Shown: piece after piece, positions 16,924 to 24,981 of the stretch | Layout of the letters: every line of letters begins with the position of its first letter | Position numbering within the stretch: the first letter of the stretch is position 1 | NCBI GenBank assembly: GCA_043823315.1 | Contig: JBDRAU010000082.1 | Span: 1 to 45,309 of the forward strand | DNA length: 45,309 bases | Source: JBDRAU01 sp043823315 | GTDB taxonomy: Bacteria; Patescibacteriota; UBA1384; DTJR01 | Reading direction: 5' to 3' | The notes under the pieces: model-generated | What the model saw: the letters and a program-made list of their open reading frames with translations, nothing else | Told to the model about the DNA's origin: nothing | Database searches by the model: none | Program-made: the position numbers and the translations under genes

Positions 16924-17288
16924 TACAACCAAATACAAGATTAAAGGTAGCAGACAATACAGGTGCACGCGAAATAATGTGTATTCGAGTTTTGAACCGC
17001 GGATACAGCGAATTCGCCCAGCTCGGTGATGTTTGCGTAGTTTCAGTAAAGTCCGCTAATCCACGAGGAATTGCAAAAAAGAAAGAAATGCACAGAGCTG
17101 TGATCGTAAGGCAGAAAAAAAATTACCATAGGCGTGACGGGTCATCTATCAGGTTTGATGAAAATGCTGCGGTATTAATTAACAATGATAAAACACCCAA
17201 AGGAACAAGAATTTTCGGCCCGATCGCAAGAGAAATTAGAGAAAGAGGCTATTTGAAGATTGTCTCAATGGCTCAGGAAGTAATATAA
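16920..17288 (+). CDS. rplN: 50S ribosomal protein L14
   Basis: L14 lies at the subunit interface and binds the silencing factor RsfS in other bacteria. The 122-residue protein has MIQPNTRLKVADNTGAREIMCI, GDVCVVSVKSANPRG, FDENAAVLINNDKTPKGTRIFGPIARE and the C-terminal KIVSMAQEVI. It is complete and of normal length, and starts within the rpsQ stop. Confidence 0.97.
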   Translation: MIQPNTRLKVADNTGAREIMCIRVLNRGYSEFAQLGDVCVVSVKSANPRGIAKKKEMHRAVIVRQKKNYHRRDGSSIRFDENAAVLINNDKTPKGTRIFGPIAREIRERGYLKIVSMAQEVI

Positions 17289-17289
17289 A

Positions 17290-17607
17290 ATGAAGTTTAA
17301 AACTGGCGACCAAGTCATAGTAAGGAGTGGAAAAGATCGGGGTAAAACCGGGAAGATTATTAAAATTGATAAAAACAAAAACAAAGCTATAGTTGACGGA
17401 ATTAATATTTATAAAGCCCATATCAAACCGTCAAACAAATACCCTCAAGGCGGGGTTATCGACAAGAATATGCCTATTGCGCTGTCCAATCTTAATTTTC
17501 TTTGCTCATCCTGTAACAAATCGACGCGAGTAAAATATACCGGTAGCAAAAAGGAAAAAACAAGGATTTGCGTTAAATGCAAGGAGTCAGTCAATGAAGT
17601 TAAATGA
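17290..17607 (+). CDS. rplX: 50S ribosomal protein L24
   Basis: L24 initiates 50S assembly. The KOW domain is in residues 1-30 (TGDQVIVRSGKDRGKTGKIIKI). The C-terminal part carries Cys72, Cys75, Cys94 and Cys97, a zinc-ribbon pattern seen in many L24 proteins. Length (105) is normal. It overlaps rplE by 14 bases. Confidence 0.95.
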   Translation: MKFKTGDQVIVRSGKDRGKTGKIIKIDKNKNKAIVDGINIYKAHIKPSNKYPQGGVIDKNMPIALSNLNFLCSSCNKSTRVKYTGSKKEKTRICVKCKESVNEVK

Positions 17608-18127
17608 AAGAGTAAATAAAGAGATTCTTCCAGCTCTTGCAAAAGAGTCTGGGTTTAATTTGATGAGTCTGCCCAATATCGAAAAAGTAATAGTTACTGT
17701 TGGACTGGGGCCGTTTATTGACAGAAAAGACGTGCTTGAGACCATCGAAAAAGAACTCGCCTTGATCACCTCTCAAAAACCAAAAAAGAACATTGCAAAA
17801 AAGTCTATTTCGGGATTTAAGTTGCGTGAAGGACAAATGATTGCGTATCAGGTAACCCTTCGTGGTAAAAGAATGTGGGACTTTATAGAAAAACTGGTCA
17901 ATATTGTACTTCCGAGGTCGAGAAGTTTTGATGGAATTAGCCAGAAATCATTTGACAGCACATCTAATTTAACCATCTCGATCAGGGAGCACATAGATTT
18001 TCCAGAAATCAAGCAAGATGATGTTAAGGAAGTTTGGGGTATGGGAATTACGTTCTCAATAAAAAACAGACACGACAAGGAAAGTGTTGTTAAATTCCTA
18101 ACATCTGTAGGATTCATTTTCAAATAA
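17594..18127 (+). CDS. rplE: 50S ribosomal protein L5
   Basis: L5 binds 5S rRNA and contacts the P-site tRNA. The 177 residues include MSLPNIEKVIVTVGLG, the SQKPKKNIAKKSISGFKLREG segment, LPRSRSFDGISQKSFD and the C-terminal GMGITFSIKN. The length is normal (about 180). A 41-base gap with no evident promoter follows before rpsZ. Confidence 0.95.
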   Translation: MKLNERVNKEILPALAKESGFNLMSLPNIEKVIVTVGLGPFIDRKDVLETIEKELALITSQKPKKNIAKKSISGFKLREGQMIAYQVTLRGKRMWDFIEKLVNIVLPRSRSFDGISQKSFDSTSNLTISIREHIDFPEIKQDDVKEVWGMGITFSIKNRHDKESVVKFLTSVGFIFK

Positions 18128-18168
18128 GGTAACCTGAAACAATATCGCTAATAAATAAAGAAAGAATC

Positions 18169-18354
18169 ATGGCAAGAAAAGCATTAATCGAAAAAGCAAA
18201 TAAAAAACCAAAATTCTCATCTCGCTTGATAAGGAGATGTGGTAAATGTGGCAGAACACGAAGCTATATGAGGAAGTTTGGTATATGCAGAATCTGTTTT
18301 CGGGAATTAGCTATGAAGGGTGAGATTCCGGGAGTAACAAAATCTTCGTGGTAA
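18169..18354 (+). CDS. rpsZ: 30S ribosomal protein S14, zinc-binding type (type Z)
   Basis: S14 is a head protein of the small subunit. This 61-residue form is the short zinc type with Cys24, Cys27, Cys40 and Cys43 and the ending MKGEIPGVTKSSW. The long zinc-free S14 is not present in the window. Its start (MARKALIEK) lacks a strong Shine-Dalgarno sequence. Confidence 0.95.
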   Translation: MARKALIEKANKKPKFSSRLIRRCGKCGRTRSYMRKFGICRICFRELAMKGEIPGVTKSSW

Positions 18355-18371
18355 GATAATAGGTAAAATAT

Positions 18372-18740
18372 ATGAATGATACAATTTCGGATTTATTAAC
18401 AAGAATATCAAACGCAAAAAATGCTGGAAAAGCATCCCTTAATTTGCCATATTCAAAAATAAAGATGGGGATATTGGAAGTTTTAAAGACCGAGGGCTAT
18501 ATAGGCACTTATTCAAAACAGGAGCTCAGTATAAGTATCGATTTAACTGGAGCGAGCAAGGATTTTACTAAAATTCGCAGACTTTCAAGGCCTGGGCGAA
18601 GAGAATACGTTAAAAGCAAAAACATAACATTTCCCAAGGGCTATGGATTAGTAATTCTTTCCACGCCCCAGGGAGTATTAAGTGGAAGAAATGCAAAGAA
18701 ATCGGGTACTGGCGGAGAGTTAATATGCGAGGTTTATTAA
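18372..18740 (+). CDS. rpsH: 30S ribosomal protein S8
   Basis: S8 is a primary 16S rRNA binder and in E. coli the repressor of the spc operon. The 122 residues have SDLLTRISNAKNAGK, LPYSKIKMGILEVLKTEGYI and the C-terminal GLVILSTPQGVLSGRNAKKSGTGGE, including the RNA-binding STxxG motif. It is slightly shorter than E. coli S8 (130). It ends one base before rplF. Confidence 0.95.
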   Translation: MNDTISDLLTRISNAKNAGKASLNLPYSKIKMGILEVLKTEGYIGTYSKQELSISIDLTGASKDFTKIRRLSRPGRREYVKSKNITFPKGYGLVILSTPQGVLSGRNAKKSGTGGELICEVY

Positions 18741-18741
18741 A

Positions 18742-19287
18742 ATGAGCAGAATTGGCAATAAAATTATTGAGATTCCAGAAGCGGTCGAGGTCAGCTTGAA
18801 TGGCCAAGTTCTTGAAGTTAAGTCGCAAGATAAGAAAATTCTCGTTAACCTACATCCCCTCGTAGAGGTTGCGGTTGAGAAAGACACTTTAAAAGTAAGT
18901 AGAAAGAACGAATTAAAACTAGCCAAATCCATTCATGGCTTAATGAGAAGCTTGATTTACAATGCCATCGTCGGAGTAAGCGAAGGGTTCAAAAAGGAAC
19001 TCGAGCTGGTTGGAGTCGGATACAGAGCGCTGGTTGAACGAAATGTTTTAAAGCTAAAAGTTGGCTACTCGCATGAAGTTGAGATAACTGCACCAGAAGG
19101 AATTGACTTAGAAGTCAAAAAGAATATAATCAGCGTTTCGGGTATCGATAAACAACTGGTTGGTCAGATCGCAGCAGACATTAGAGCCGTAAAAAAACCA
19201 GAGCCTTACAAGGGTAAGGGAATAAAATATGTAGGAGAGAAAGTTATAAGAAAAGTTGGAAAAGCTGTAAAGAGTGCCGGAGAGTAA
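18742..19287 (+). CDS. rplF: 50S ribosomal protein L6
   Basis: L6 lies near the GTPase-associated centre. The 181-residue protein has MSRIGNKIIEIPEAVEV, the LMRSLIYNAIVGVSEGFKKEL linker and the C-terminal KKPEPYKGKGIKYVGEKVIRK, the most diagnostic L6 motif. Full length, with normal two-domain arrangement. Confidence 0.96.
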   Translation: MSRIGNKIIEIPEAVEVSLNGQVLEVKSQDKKILVNLHPLVEVAVEKDTLKVSRKNELKLAKSIHGLMRSLIYNAIVGVSEGFKKELELVGVGYRALVERNVLKLKVGYSHEVEITAPEGIDLEVKKNIISVSGIDKQLVGQIAADIRAVKKPEPYKGKGIKYVGEKVIRKVGKAVKSAGE

Positions 19288-19288
19288 T

Positions 19289-19555
19289 ATGAGACAAACA
19301 TTAAAAATATACAAGTCAAATATGGCTATTGAGGCTCAGTTAATAGATGCTGGTAAGACTTTGATTGGTAGAAAATATTACTTTAAAGACAAATCTGAGC
19401 CATCAAAACAAGCGTTCACGCATGGCGAAGATTTTGGTAAGAGCTTGATAGAAAATAAAGTATCTAAGATCACATTTGATAGAAATGGCTCAAGATATCA
19501 TGGATCAGTTAAATCCTTCGCTGAAGGACTCAGGAAATCGGGTATAAACTTTTAA
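19289..19555 (+). CDS. rplR: 50S ribosomal protein L18 (short form)
   Basis: L18 binds 5S rRNA with L5 and L25. The ATG at 19289, one base after the rplF stop, gives 88 residues. Matching segments are IYKSNMAIEAQLIDAGKTLIG, GKSLIENKVSKITFDRNGSRYHGSVKSFAEGLRKSG. The normal bacterial L18 has about 115-120 residues: the basic N-terminal segment is almost absent here, and the region before KTL is shortened. Position between rplF and rpsE supports the call. Confidence 0.9.
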   Translation: MRQTLKIYKSNMAIEAQLIDAGKTLIGRKYYFKDKSEPSKQAFTHGEDFGKSLIENKVSKITFDRNGSRYHGSVKSFAEGLRKSGINF

Positions 19556-19565
19556 GGATAAAAAT

Positions 19566-20015
19566 ATGTCTGAAGAAAAAGTATTTGAAGAGAAAGTAAT
19601 CGAGATAAGCCGTGTTAGTCGTACGGTTAAGGGTGGGAAGAGAATCTCCTTCCGTGCGCTCGTTATAGTTGGCGACAGAAACGGTAAAGTCGGAATGGGG
19701 CTTGGAAAAGCAACCGATGTTTCGATTTCTATAAAAAAAGGCACATCTCAGGCAAAGAAGAAACTACACAAGATATTTTTAACTGAAGGGGGGTCTATAG
19801 GCAAGGAAGTAGAAATCGCATTAAACGCAGCAAAAATTCTGTTAAAGCCGGCACCCGAAGGTACTTCAATCATTGCTGGCGGAGTAGTGCGAAGTGTATG
19901 CGAGTTGTCCGGAATTAAGAATCTCGTCAGTAAGTCTTATGGATCGAACAATAAAATCAATATTGCCAGAGCGACCTTGAAAGCTCTCGATATCTCATCT
20001 GAAGGTGCAAAATGA
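19566..20015 (+). CDS. rpsE: 30S ribosomal protein S5
   Basis: S5 acts in translational fidelity. The 149 residues show VIEISRVSRTVKGGKRISFRAL, VGDRNGKVGMGLGKATDV and PAPEGTSIIAGGVVRSVCELSGI, the full S5 double-domain pattern. It is directly followed by rplO with a 4-base overlap; rpmD (L30), normally between these two genes in other bacteria, is absent. Confidence 0.96.
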   Translation: MSEEKVFEEKVIEISRVSRTVKGGKRISFRALVIVGDRNGKVGMGLGKATDVSISIKKGTSQAKKKLHKIFLTEGGSIGKEVEIALNAAKILLKPAPEGTSIIAGGVVRSVCELSGIKNLVSKSYGSNNKINIARATLKALDISSEGAK

Positions 20016-20404
20016 TTAAACTTGTTAAGGTAATTAAAAGAACAAAAAGACTGGGCCGAGGTCCGTCGTCCGGAAAAGGCAAAACTTCTGCTCGAGGTAT
20101 GAACGGACAAAAATCCCGTGCAGGTGCATCGACTGTTCTTAAAAACGGAGGACAGACCAAGTTTTATATCGGCTTGCCAAAAGCAAAGGGTTTTAAAGCC
20201 AGAGAACAAAAATACATCTCCCTAAACGCTGGTAGATTGAATGGACTGTTTAAAGACGGGGAAAAGGTCACAAAGAAAGAAATATTGGACAAACTGAAAA
20301 TATCAGAAAAAGAAAAACCGCTAAAAATATTCTCTCTTAAATCTCTTAAAGCAAAAATCACATTCGATAATTCGATTATATTTTCAAAACCAAGGGAGAA
20401 ATGA
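20012..20404 (+). CDS. rplO: 50S ribosomal protein L15
   Basis: L15 is a late 50S assembly protein. The 130 residues have the glycine/arginine-rich N-terminal half (RLGRGPSSGKGKTSARGMNG, KSRAG) and the GGQTKFYIGLPKAKGF motif. The C-terminal domain is shortened compared with the usual 145-150 residues. It overlaps rpsE and secY by 4 bases each. Confidence 0.94.
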   Translation: MIKLVKVIKRTKRLGRGPSSGKGKTSARGMNGQKSRAGASTVLKNGGQTKFYIGLPKAKGFKAREQKYISLNAGRLNGLFKDGEKVTKKEILDKLKISEKEKPLKIFSLKSLKAKITFDNSIIFSKPREK

Positions 20405-21675
20405 TAAATCTTTCGATTCTTAAAAGAATTTTCACCTTAAAAGATCTAAGGAATAAAATTCTTTTCACGGGTTTGATTGTTTTAATATATAGGTTTCTGT
20501 CCCATGTTCCACTGCCGGGAGTTGACACAACCGGCCTACAGAATTTCTTTGAAAATAATCAAGTTTTGGGAATGCTTGATCTTTTTTCAGGTGGTTCGAT
20601 AAGCCGTTTCTCGCTTGTGATGCTTGGAGTTGGACCGTATATAACCTCTTCGATAGTTTTTCAACTCCTCACAATGGCAATTCCCTCTTTGGAAGCACTA
20701 CAAAAGGAAGGGGAGTACGGCAAACAAAAGATCAACCAATACACTAGATACTTATCCGTTCCCCTGGCTGTTGTTGAAGCATACGGATTGATAAGGATTC
20801 TTCAATCCCAGAACGTCCTCTCGGCTTTAACCTCTGCCGACTTGGCCCTAGTGATAGTCAGCGCTGCAGCGGGAAGTGTTTTTCTTATGTGGCTTGGAGA
20901 GATACTATCGGAAAAAGGTATTGGAAACGGGATTTCGCTGATAATTTCCGTTGGAATAATTGCCGGACTTCCTAATCAGATAGCAGCAACCGCCCAGATT
21001 ATAGAAAATCAATACTTAATCGCTGCCGAAATTATATTAGCATTTGTAGCGATGATTGCCTTTATAGTCTTCGTAAATGAGGCAGAAAGAAGGGTACCCG
21101 TAAGTTACGCCAGACGGATAAGGGCCGGTAGGTCGCTTGGGAAAATTGACTCATATCTTCCAATCAAAGCAAATGCAGCAGGTGTTATTCCAATAATTTT
21201 TGCAACCAGCTTGCTTGTTGTCCCAAATGTAGCATCACAAATGCTCCAAACTGCCAAAAGCGAAGCGCTACAAAACATTGGAACTCAAGTCACCAGAATA
21301 TTTTCCGACAATCTATTTTATGGAATAACATTTTTCGTGTTGGTATTTGCATTTACTTTCTTTTACACATCGATTATTTTTCAGCCGAAACAAATGGCCG
21401 AAAATCTTCAAAAACAAGGCGGGTTCATACCGGGAGTTAGGCCCGGCACACAAACCGCAGCATATCTATCAAATATTATTTACAAAGTAACATTTCCCGG
21501 AGCTCTATTCTTGGCTGTTGTCGCGCTTTTTCCCATTCTATTAACACAGGCAACGGGTATACAAACTTTGACAATAGGAGGAACCGGAATCCTAATTATC
21601 GTATCGGTTACCCTAGAGATAGTGCGAACACTCAAAGCTCAACTCGCAATGAGAAGTTATGATGATCTATTATGA
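20401..21675 (+). CDS. secY: Protein translocase subunit SecY
   Basis: SecY is the channel of the Sec protein-export machinery. The 424-residue hydrophobic protein has ten predicted membrane segments. Recognisable motifs are FLSHVPLPGVD near the N-terminus, the plug-region LDLFSGGSISRFSLVMLGVGPYI, QYTRYLSV, the GNGISLIISVGIIAGLP segment and the cytoplasmic loop RRVPVSYARRIRAGRS. C-terminal ends RSYDDLL. It is coupled to map by a 4-base overlap; adk, often between the two, is missing. Confidence 0.97.
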   Translation: MINLSILKRIFTLKDLRNKILFTGLIVLIYRFLSHVPLPGVDTTGLQNFFENNQVLGMLDLFSGGSISRFSLVMLGVGPYITSSIVFQLLTMAIPSLEALQKEGEYGKQKINQYTRYLSVPLAVVEAYGLIRILQSQNVLSALTSADLALVIVSAAAGSVFLMWLGEILSEKGIGNGISLIISVGIIAGLPNQIAATAQIIENQYLIAAEIILAFVAMIAFIVFVNEAERRVPVSYARRIRAGRSLGKIDSYLPIKANAAGVIPIIFATSLLVVPNVASQMLQTAKSEALQNIGTQVTRIFSDNLFYGITFFVLVFAFTFFYTSIIFQPKQMAENLQKQGGFIPGVRPGTQTAAYLSNIIYKVTFPGALFLAVVALFPILLTQATGIQTLTIGGTGILIIVSVTLEIVRTLKAQLAMRSYDDLL

Positions 21676-22412
21676 TAATTGTTAAAGAAAAGGATGAAAT
21701 CTCTAAAATAGCCAAATCGGCCAGGGTCGCCTCTTTTGCTCTAAAAGAAGTAATAAAAAACGTTAAACCCGGGGTAAATTCGCTTGATCTTGATAAAATA
21801 GCAAACAGGATCATTGTGTCACGTGGCGGAAAGCCCTCGTTTTTGGGCTTCAAGGGCTATCCTGCCTCTATTTGTGTTTCCTTAAATGATGAATTGGTTC
21901 ATGGGCTTCCTAACAACAGAAAAATTGCCTCTGGGGACATGGTGAAGGTTGACCTGGGTGTTGAACTAGATGGATATCACTCTGATACCGCAAAAACCGT
22001 ATTTGTAGGCAGACCAAACAAAGATCACTTGAGATTAATGAATGGGGTCAAAACTGCGCTAGAGCAAACGGTGAGATTCATAAAACCAGGCGTTAGGGTG
22101 GGAGAGATCGAGAAAATTACGGGAAAAGTCCTTAAAAAGTATAATTTATCACCTGTACTGACCCTATCAGGCCATGGGATAGGGAAGGATCTTCACGAAG
22201 AGCCATCTATTAAGTCAGACGGTAATCCAAGCGACGGAGAAACCATAAAAGAGGGGATGGTTCTGGCTATTGAACCTATGGCAACTCTTGGCACCGGCAA
22301 AGTCAAATTATCGCATGATGGTTGGTCTATAAAGTCAGTTGACGGATCATTTGCAGCTCACTTTGAACACACGATAGTAGTTACGCAAAATGGCTCCAAA
22401 ATATTGACATAA
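21672..22412 (+). CDS. map: Methionine aminopeptidase, type I
   Basis: This enzyme removes the initiator methionine from new proteins. The 246-residue protein has the pita-bread fold motifs with metal ligands in VDLGVELDGYHSDTA (two Asp), SGHGIGKDLHE (His), LAIEPM (Glu) and FEHTIVV (Glu). A conserved HG in ELVHGLP provides the substrate-side histidine. No N-terminal zinc-finger extension, so type Ia. The -35 box of the infA promoter overlaps the last codons. Confidence 0.96.
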   Translation: MIIVKEKDEISKIAKSARVASFALKEVIKNVKPGVNSLDLDKIANRIIVSRGGKPSFLGFKGYPASICVSLNDELVHGLPNNRKIASGDMVKVDLGVELDGYHSDTAKTVFVGRPNKDHLRLMNGVKTALEQTVRFIKPGVRVGEIEKITGKVLKKYNLSPVLTLSGHGIGKDLHEEPSIKSDGNPSDGETIKEGMVLAIEPMATLGTGKVKLSHDGWSIKSVDGSFAAHFEHTIVVTQNGSKILT

Positions 22413-22432
22413 TAGAGAAGAAATGATAAAAT
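22404..22432 (+). promoter_or_regulatory. Promoter for the alpha operon (infA-rpmJ-rpsM...)
   Basis: TTGACA (22404-22409) and TAAAAT (22427-22432) are separated by 17 bases. The -35 box is directly followed by the map stop codon TAA. The predicted start near 22439 leaves a leader of about 22 bases before infA. Confidence 0.75.
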
Positions 22433-22460
22433 ATATAAGTAAAGATTTTGTTAAGGGTGA

Positions 22461-22685
22461 ATGCCAGATAAAGATATTATAGAATTCGAGGGTGAAGTAA
22501 TAGAGGCATTACCTAATGCCCTTTTTAAAATTGCCTTGGATTCGGGACAGGAAATAATGGGGCACCTGAGCGGCAAGATGCGTATGCATTATATAAAACT
22601 GGTAGAAGGAGATAGGGTTCTTGTCGAAATGACTCCTTATGACCTAACCAAGGGTAGGATAAAAAGAAGGATTGATAAAAGATGA
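22461..22685 (+). CDS. infA: Translation initiation factor IF-1
   Basis: IF-1 is an OB-fold protein that occupies the A site during initiation. The 74 residues have DIIEFEGEVIEALPNALFKI, GHLSGKMRMHYIKLVEGDRV and the end DLTKGRIKRRI, all characteristic. It is followed by rpmJ with a 4-base overlap (ATGA). The ATG follows AAGGGTGA, a moderate ribosome site. Confidence 0.96.
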   Translation: MPDKDIIEFEGEVIEALPNALFKIALDSGQEIMGHLSGKMRMHYIKLVEGDRVLVEMTPYDLTKGRIKRRIDKR

Positions 22686-22810
22686 AAGTTAGACCTTCGG
22701 TTAAAAAAATCTGTAATAAGTGCAAGATTGTTAGGCGAAGAGGGAAAAAATCCTCAACTAAAATTATTGTATCTTGCGAGAATCCTCGTCATAAACAGAG
22801 GCAAGGTTAA
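22682..22810 (+). CDS. rpmJ: 50S ribosomal protein L36
   Basis: L36 is a 42-residue zinc-ribbon protein of the large subunit. It starts MKVRPSVKKICNKCK and ends CENPRHKQRQG; zinc ligands are Cys11, Cys14, Cys32 and His37. The usual L36 is 37 residues with the third Cys at 27; here five extra residues (in the KKSSTKI segment) lengthen the loop between the two ligand pairs. It overlaps infA by 4 bases and is two bases from rpsM. Confidence 0.93.
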   Translation: MKVRPSVKKICNKCKIVRRRGKKSSTKIIVSCENPRHKQRQG

Positions 22811-22812
22811 TT

Positions 22813-23199
22813 ATGACAAGAATAGCAGGAGTTAATTTACCGGAAAACAAAAGGGCTGTAATAGCACTGACCTCTATTGAGGGGATCGGTTTATCTACTT
22901 CTAAAAAGATACTCTCTTCACTCAAACTTGACGAATCGCAAAAGCTTTCCAGCGTAACAGAACCTCAAATCGAGCAAATCAGAAACATCATAGAAAAGGA
23001 TTATGTGGTAGAAGGGGATTTAAGAGTCGGGATTACGAACAATTTAAAGAGACTTAAAAATATTGGAACCTACCGAGGACTGAGACATATTAAAAACCTG
23101 CCCGTTCACGGTCAAAGAACAAAGACAAATGCAAGAACCAAACGAGGGAAAAAAATAACAGTAGGATCGGGAAGAAAGAAATCAGCGGAGAAGACATAA
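22813..23199 (+). CDS. rpsM: 30S ribosomal protein S13
   Basis: S13 forms intersubunit bridges at the head. The 128 residues show TRIAGVNLPENKRAVIALTSI, the helix-two-turn-helix region, and the C-terminal YRGLRHIKNLPVHGQRTKTNARTKRG-type motif, with a basic tail contacting P-site tRNA. Normal length, tightly packed between rpmJ and rpsK. Confidence 0.96.
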   Translation: MTRIAGVNLPENKRAVIALTSIEGIGLSTSKKILSSLKLDESQKLSSVTEPQIEQIRNIIEKDYVVEGDLRVGITNNLKRLKNIGTYRGLRHIKNLPVHGQRTKTNARTKRGKKITVGSGRKKSAEKT

Positions 23200-23200
23200 A

Positions 23201-23581
23201 ATGGTTAAAAAGACTTCAAAAAAAAAGATCAAGAACATTCCACACGCTAAAGTTTACATTAGTTCGTCTTTCAATAACTCAATCATGAGCGCAACGGATA
23301 AACAGGGAAATGTATTTGCATGGTCGTCAACCGGAACAGCGGGTTTCAAAGGGACAAAAAAATCCACTCCATTTGCCGCGACACAAACAGCCAAAATATT
23401 AATCGACAAGATGCATGAATCGGGAGTGTCCGAAATCGAGGTTTATGTTTCAGGAATTTCAACCGGAAGAGATTCGGCCCTCAGAGCAATTGCAGGAGGC
23501 GGGTTTAAAATAACAAAGATAAAAGATCAAACGCCAATTCCACACAATGGGTGCAGAGCTAAGAAGCCCAGGAGAGTATAA
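23201..23581 (+). CDS. rpsK: 30S ribosomal protein S11
   Basis: S11 is a platform protein of the small subunit. The 126-residue protein has the basic N-terminus, AKVYISSSFNNSIMSATDKQGN, STGTAGFKGTKKSTPFAA and the C-terminal DQTPIPHNGCRAKKPRRV, which is diagnostic. It ends one base before rpsD. Confidence 0.97.
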   Translation: MVKKTSKKKIKNIPHAKVYISSSFNNSIMSATDKQGNVFAWSSTGTAGFKGTKKSTPFAATQTAKILIDKMHESGVSEIEVYVSGISTGRDSALRAIAGGGFKITKIKDQTPIPHNGCRAKKPRRV

Positions 23582-23582
23582 T

Positions 23583-24179
23583 ATGCAAAAACTTGATAAA
23601 TGTAGAATCTGCAGACGCGTTGGTGAAAAACTCTTTTTAAAGGGCGAAAAGTGTAATCTTCCGAGTTGTCCTGTTACAAAGAGACCATATGCCCCGGGGC
23701 AGGTCGGAAATAAGAGACGTCCAAGAAAAGGATCTGATTACTCTAGACAACTGCTTGAAAAACAGAAGGCTCGTGCAATTTATGGTGTAACCGAAAAACA
23801 GATGGCGAACTATTTTGCCCTAGCAAGAAAAACTCGTCACTCAACCGGATCGGAATTGATAAAACTTTTAGAAAATAGACTCGACAACGTTGTATATAAA
23901 GCCGGATGGGCCACAAGTCGCAGAGAAGCCAGACAAATTGTGGCACACGGAAATATCGCCGTAAATGGTAGAATATCAAAGTCTCCTTCGCTACAAACAA
24001 AAATAATTGATACACTGACGCTTAAAACCAATAAAAAAATAGATACAAAGAAAGATGTTCCAGAATTCATCAAGTATTCTAAAGATTTCAAAGAAGTTGA
24101 AATAGTTGCAGAAGTCGATACAGAAAACATTTTATCTAATTTGGATATACAACTAATTATTGAATTTTATTCAAGATAA
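23583..24179 (+). CDS. rpsD: 30S ribosomal protein S4, zinc-binding form
   Basis: S4 is a primary 16S binder and mRNA-entry protein. The ATG at 23583 gives 198 residues; starting further upstream would only re-read rpsK. The N-terminus carries Cys7, Cys10, Cys24 and Cys29, the zinc-binding (C+) arrangement. RRPRKGSDYSRQLLEKQKAR and the S4 RNA-binding domain (LENRLDNVVYKAGWATSRREARQIVAHG) follow. A ribosome site AGGAGAGATC separates it from rpoA. Confidence 0.96.
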   Translation: MQKLDKCRICRRVGEKLFLKGEKCNLPSCPVTKRPYAPGQVGNKRRPRKGSDYSRQLLEKQKARAIYGVTEKQMANYFALARKTRHSTGSELIKLLENRLDNVVYKAGWATSRREARQIVAHGNIAVNGRISKSPSLQTKIIDTLTLKTNKKIDTKKDVPEFIKYSKDFKEVEIVAEVDTENILSNLDIQLIIEFYSR

Positions 24180-24190
24180 TAGGAGAGATC

Positions 24191-24976
24191 ATGGATTATA
24201 TTTTGCCCGATTTGAGTCTGCTCAAAATTAACTCAACCTTAAGCGACGAAGGCAACACGGGGGTATTTGAAATTGAGCCGTTACTTCCGGGGTATGGTGT
24301 AACGATCGGCAATAGCTTAAGAAGAGTATTACTTTCCTCCCTGGAAGGATATGCGATAAAAAGTGTCAAAATCGAAGGCGTAGATCATGAATATTCCACC
24401 CTCAAAGGTATGAAGGAAGATATTGTAGATCTCATTTTAAACTTGAAAATGGCAAGGTTTCGATTGAATGATGTTGGTAGTGCCAAACTCGAGTTGTCGG
24501 TCAAGGGCCCAAAGGATGTGACCTTAAATGATTTCAAAAAGTCTTCAGACGTTGAAATAGTCTCGGTAAATCATCATCTTGCAACACTTGAGAAAGGTGG
24601 AAAAATTGATTTAACCATCGAGGTTGATAAAGGCAGGGGTTATATTCCTGTAGAGAAAAGAACTGAAGAAAAACTTCCAATCGGAACTATAATGGTTGAC
24701 AGCATATATACTCCGGTGAAAAAGGTACGATTCGATGTTGAAAATGCTCGCGTTGGTGGAATGACCAACTACAACAAGCTCATAATTGAAATTACTACCG
24801 ACGGTTCATTGTCCCCACAAGAGTCGCTCGATACAGCATGCAAGATAGTTAATGAACACTTGAGTGTTATCTCTTCTGCTATGAGTGATCTTGCTACGCC
24901 GTCAAAAAAAGCGAAGAAACAGAAAACGATCAAAACCAAAACTAAAAAAACGACTAAAGCTAAGAAGAAGTCTTAA
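24191..24976 (+). CDS. rpoA: DNA-directed RNA polymerase subunit alpha without C-terminal domain
   Basis: Alpha forms the dimer on which RNA polymerase assembles. Residues 1 to about 235 are a full N-terminal domain with GYGVTIGNSLRRVLLSSLEG, STLKGMKEDIVDLILNLK and AHTDGS-like ITTDGSLSPQESLDTACKIV. After residue 235 the usual linker and helix-hairpin-helix C-terminal domain are replaced by a 25-residue lysine/threonine tail (KKAKKQKTIKTKTKKTTKAKKKS-type). The normal length is 310-330; this one is 261 and ends in a clean stop with rplQ 5 bases later, so it is not a frameshift in the visible sequence. Confidence 0.93.
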   Translation: MDYILPDLSLLKINSTLSDEGNTGVFEIEPLLPGYGVTIGNSLRRVLLSSLEGYAIKSVKIEGVDHEYSTLKGMKEDIVDLILNLKMARFRLNDVGSAKLELSVKGPKDVTLNDFKKSSDVEIVSVNHHLATLEKGGKIDLTIEVDKGRGYIPVEKRTEEKLPIGTIMVDSIYTPVKKVRFDVENARVGGMTNYNKLIIEITTDGSLSPQESLDTACKIVNEHLSVISSAMSDLATPSKKAKKQKTIKTKTKKTTKAKKKS

Positions 24977-24981
24977 TAACG

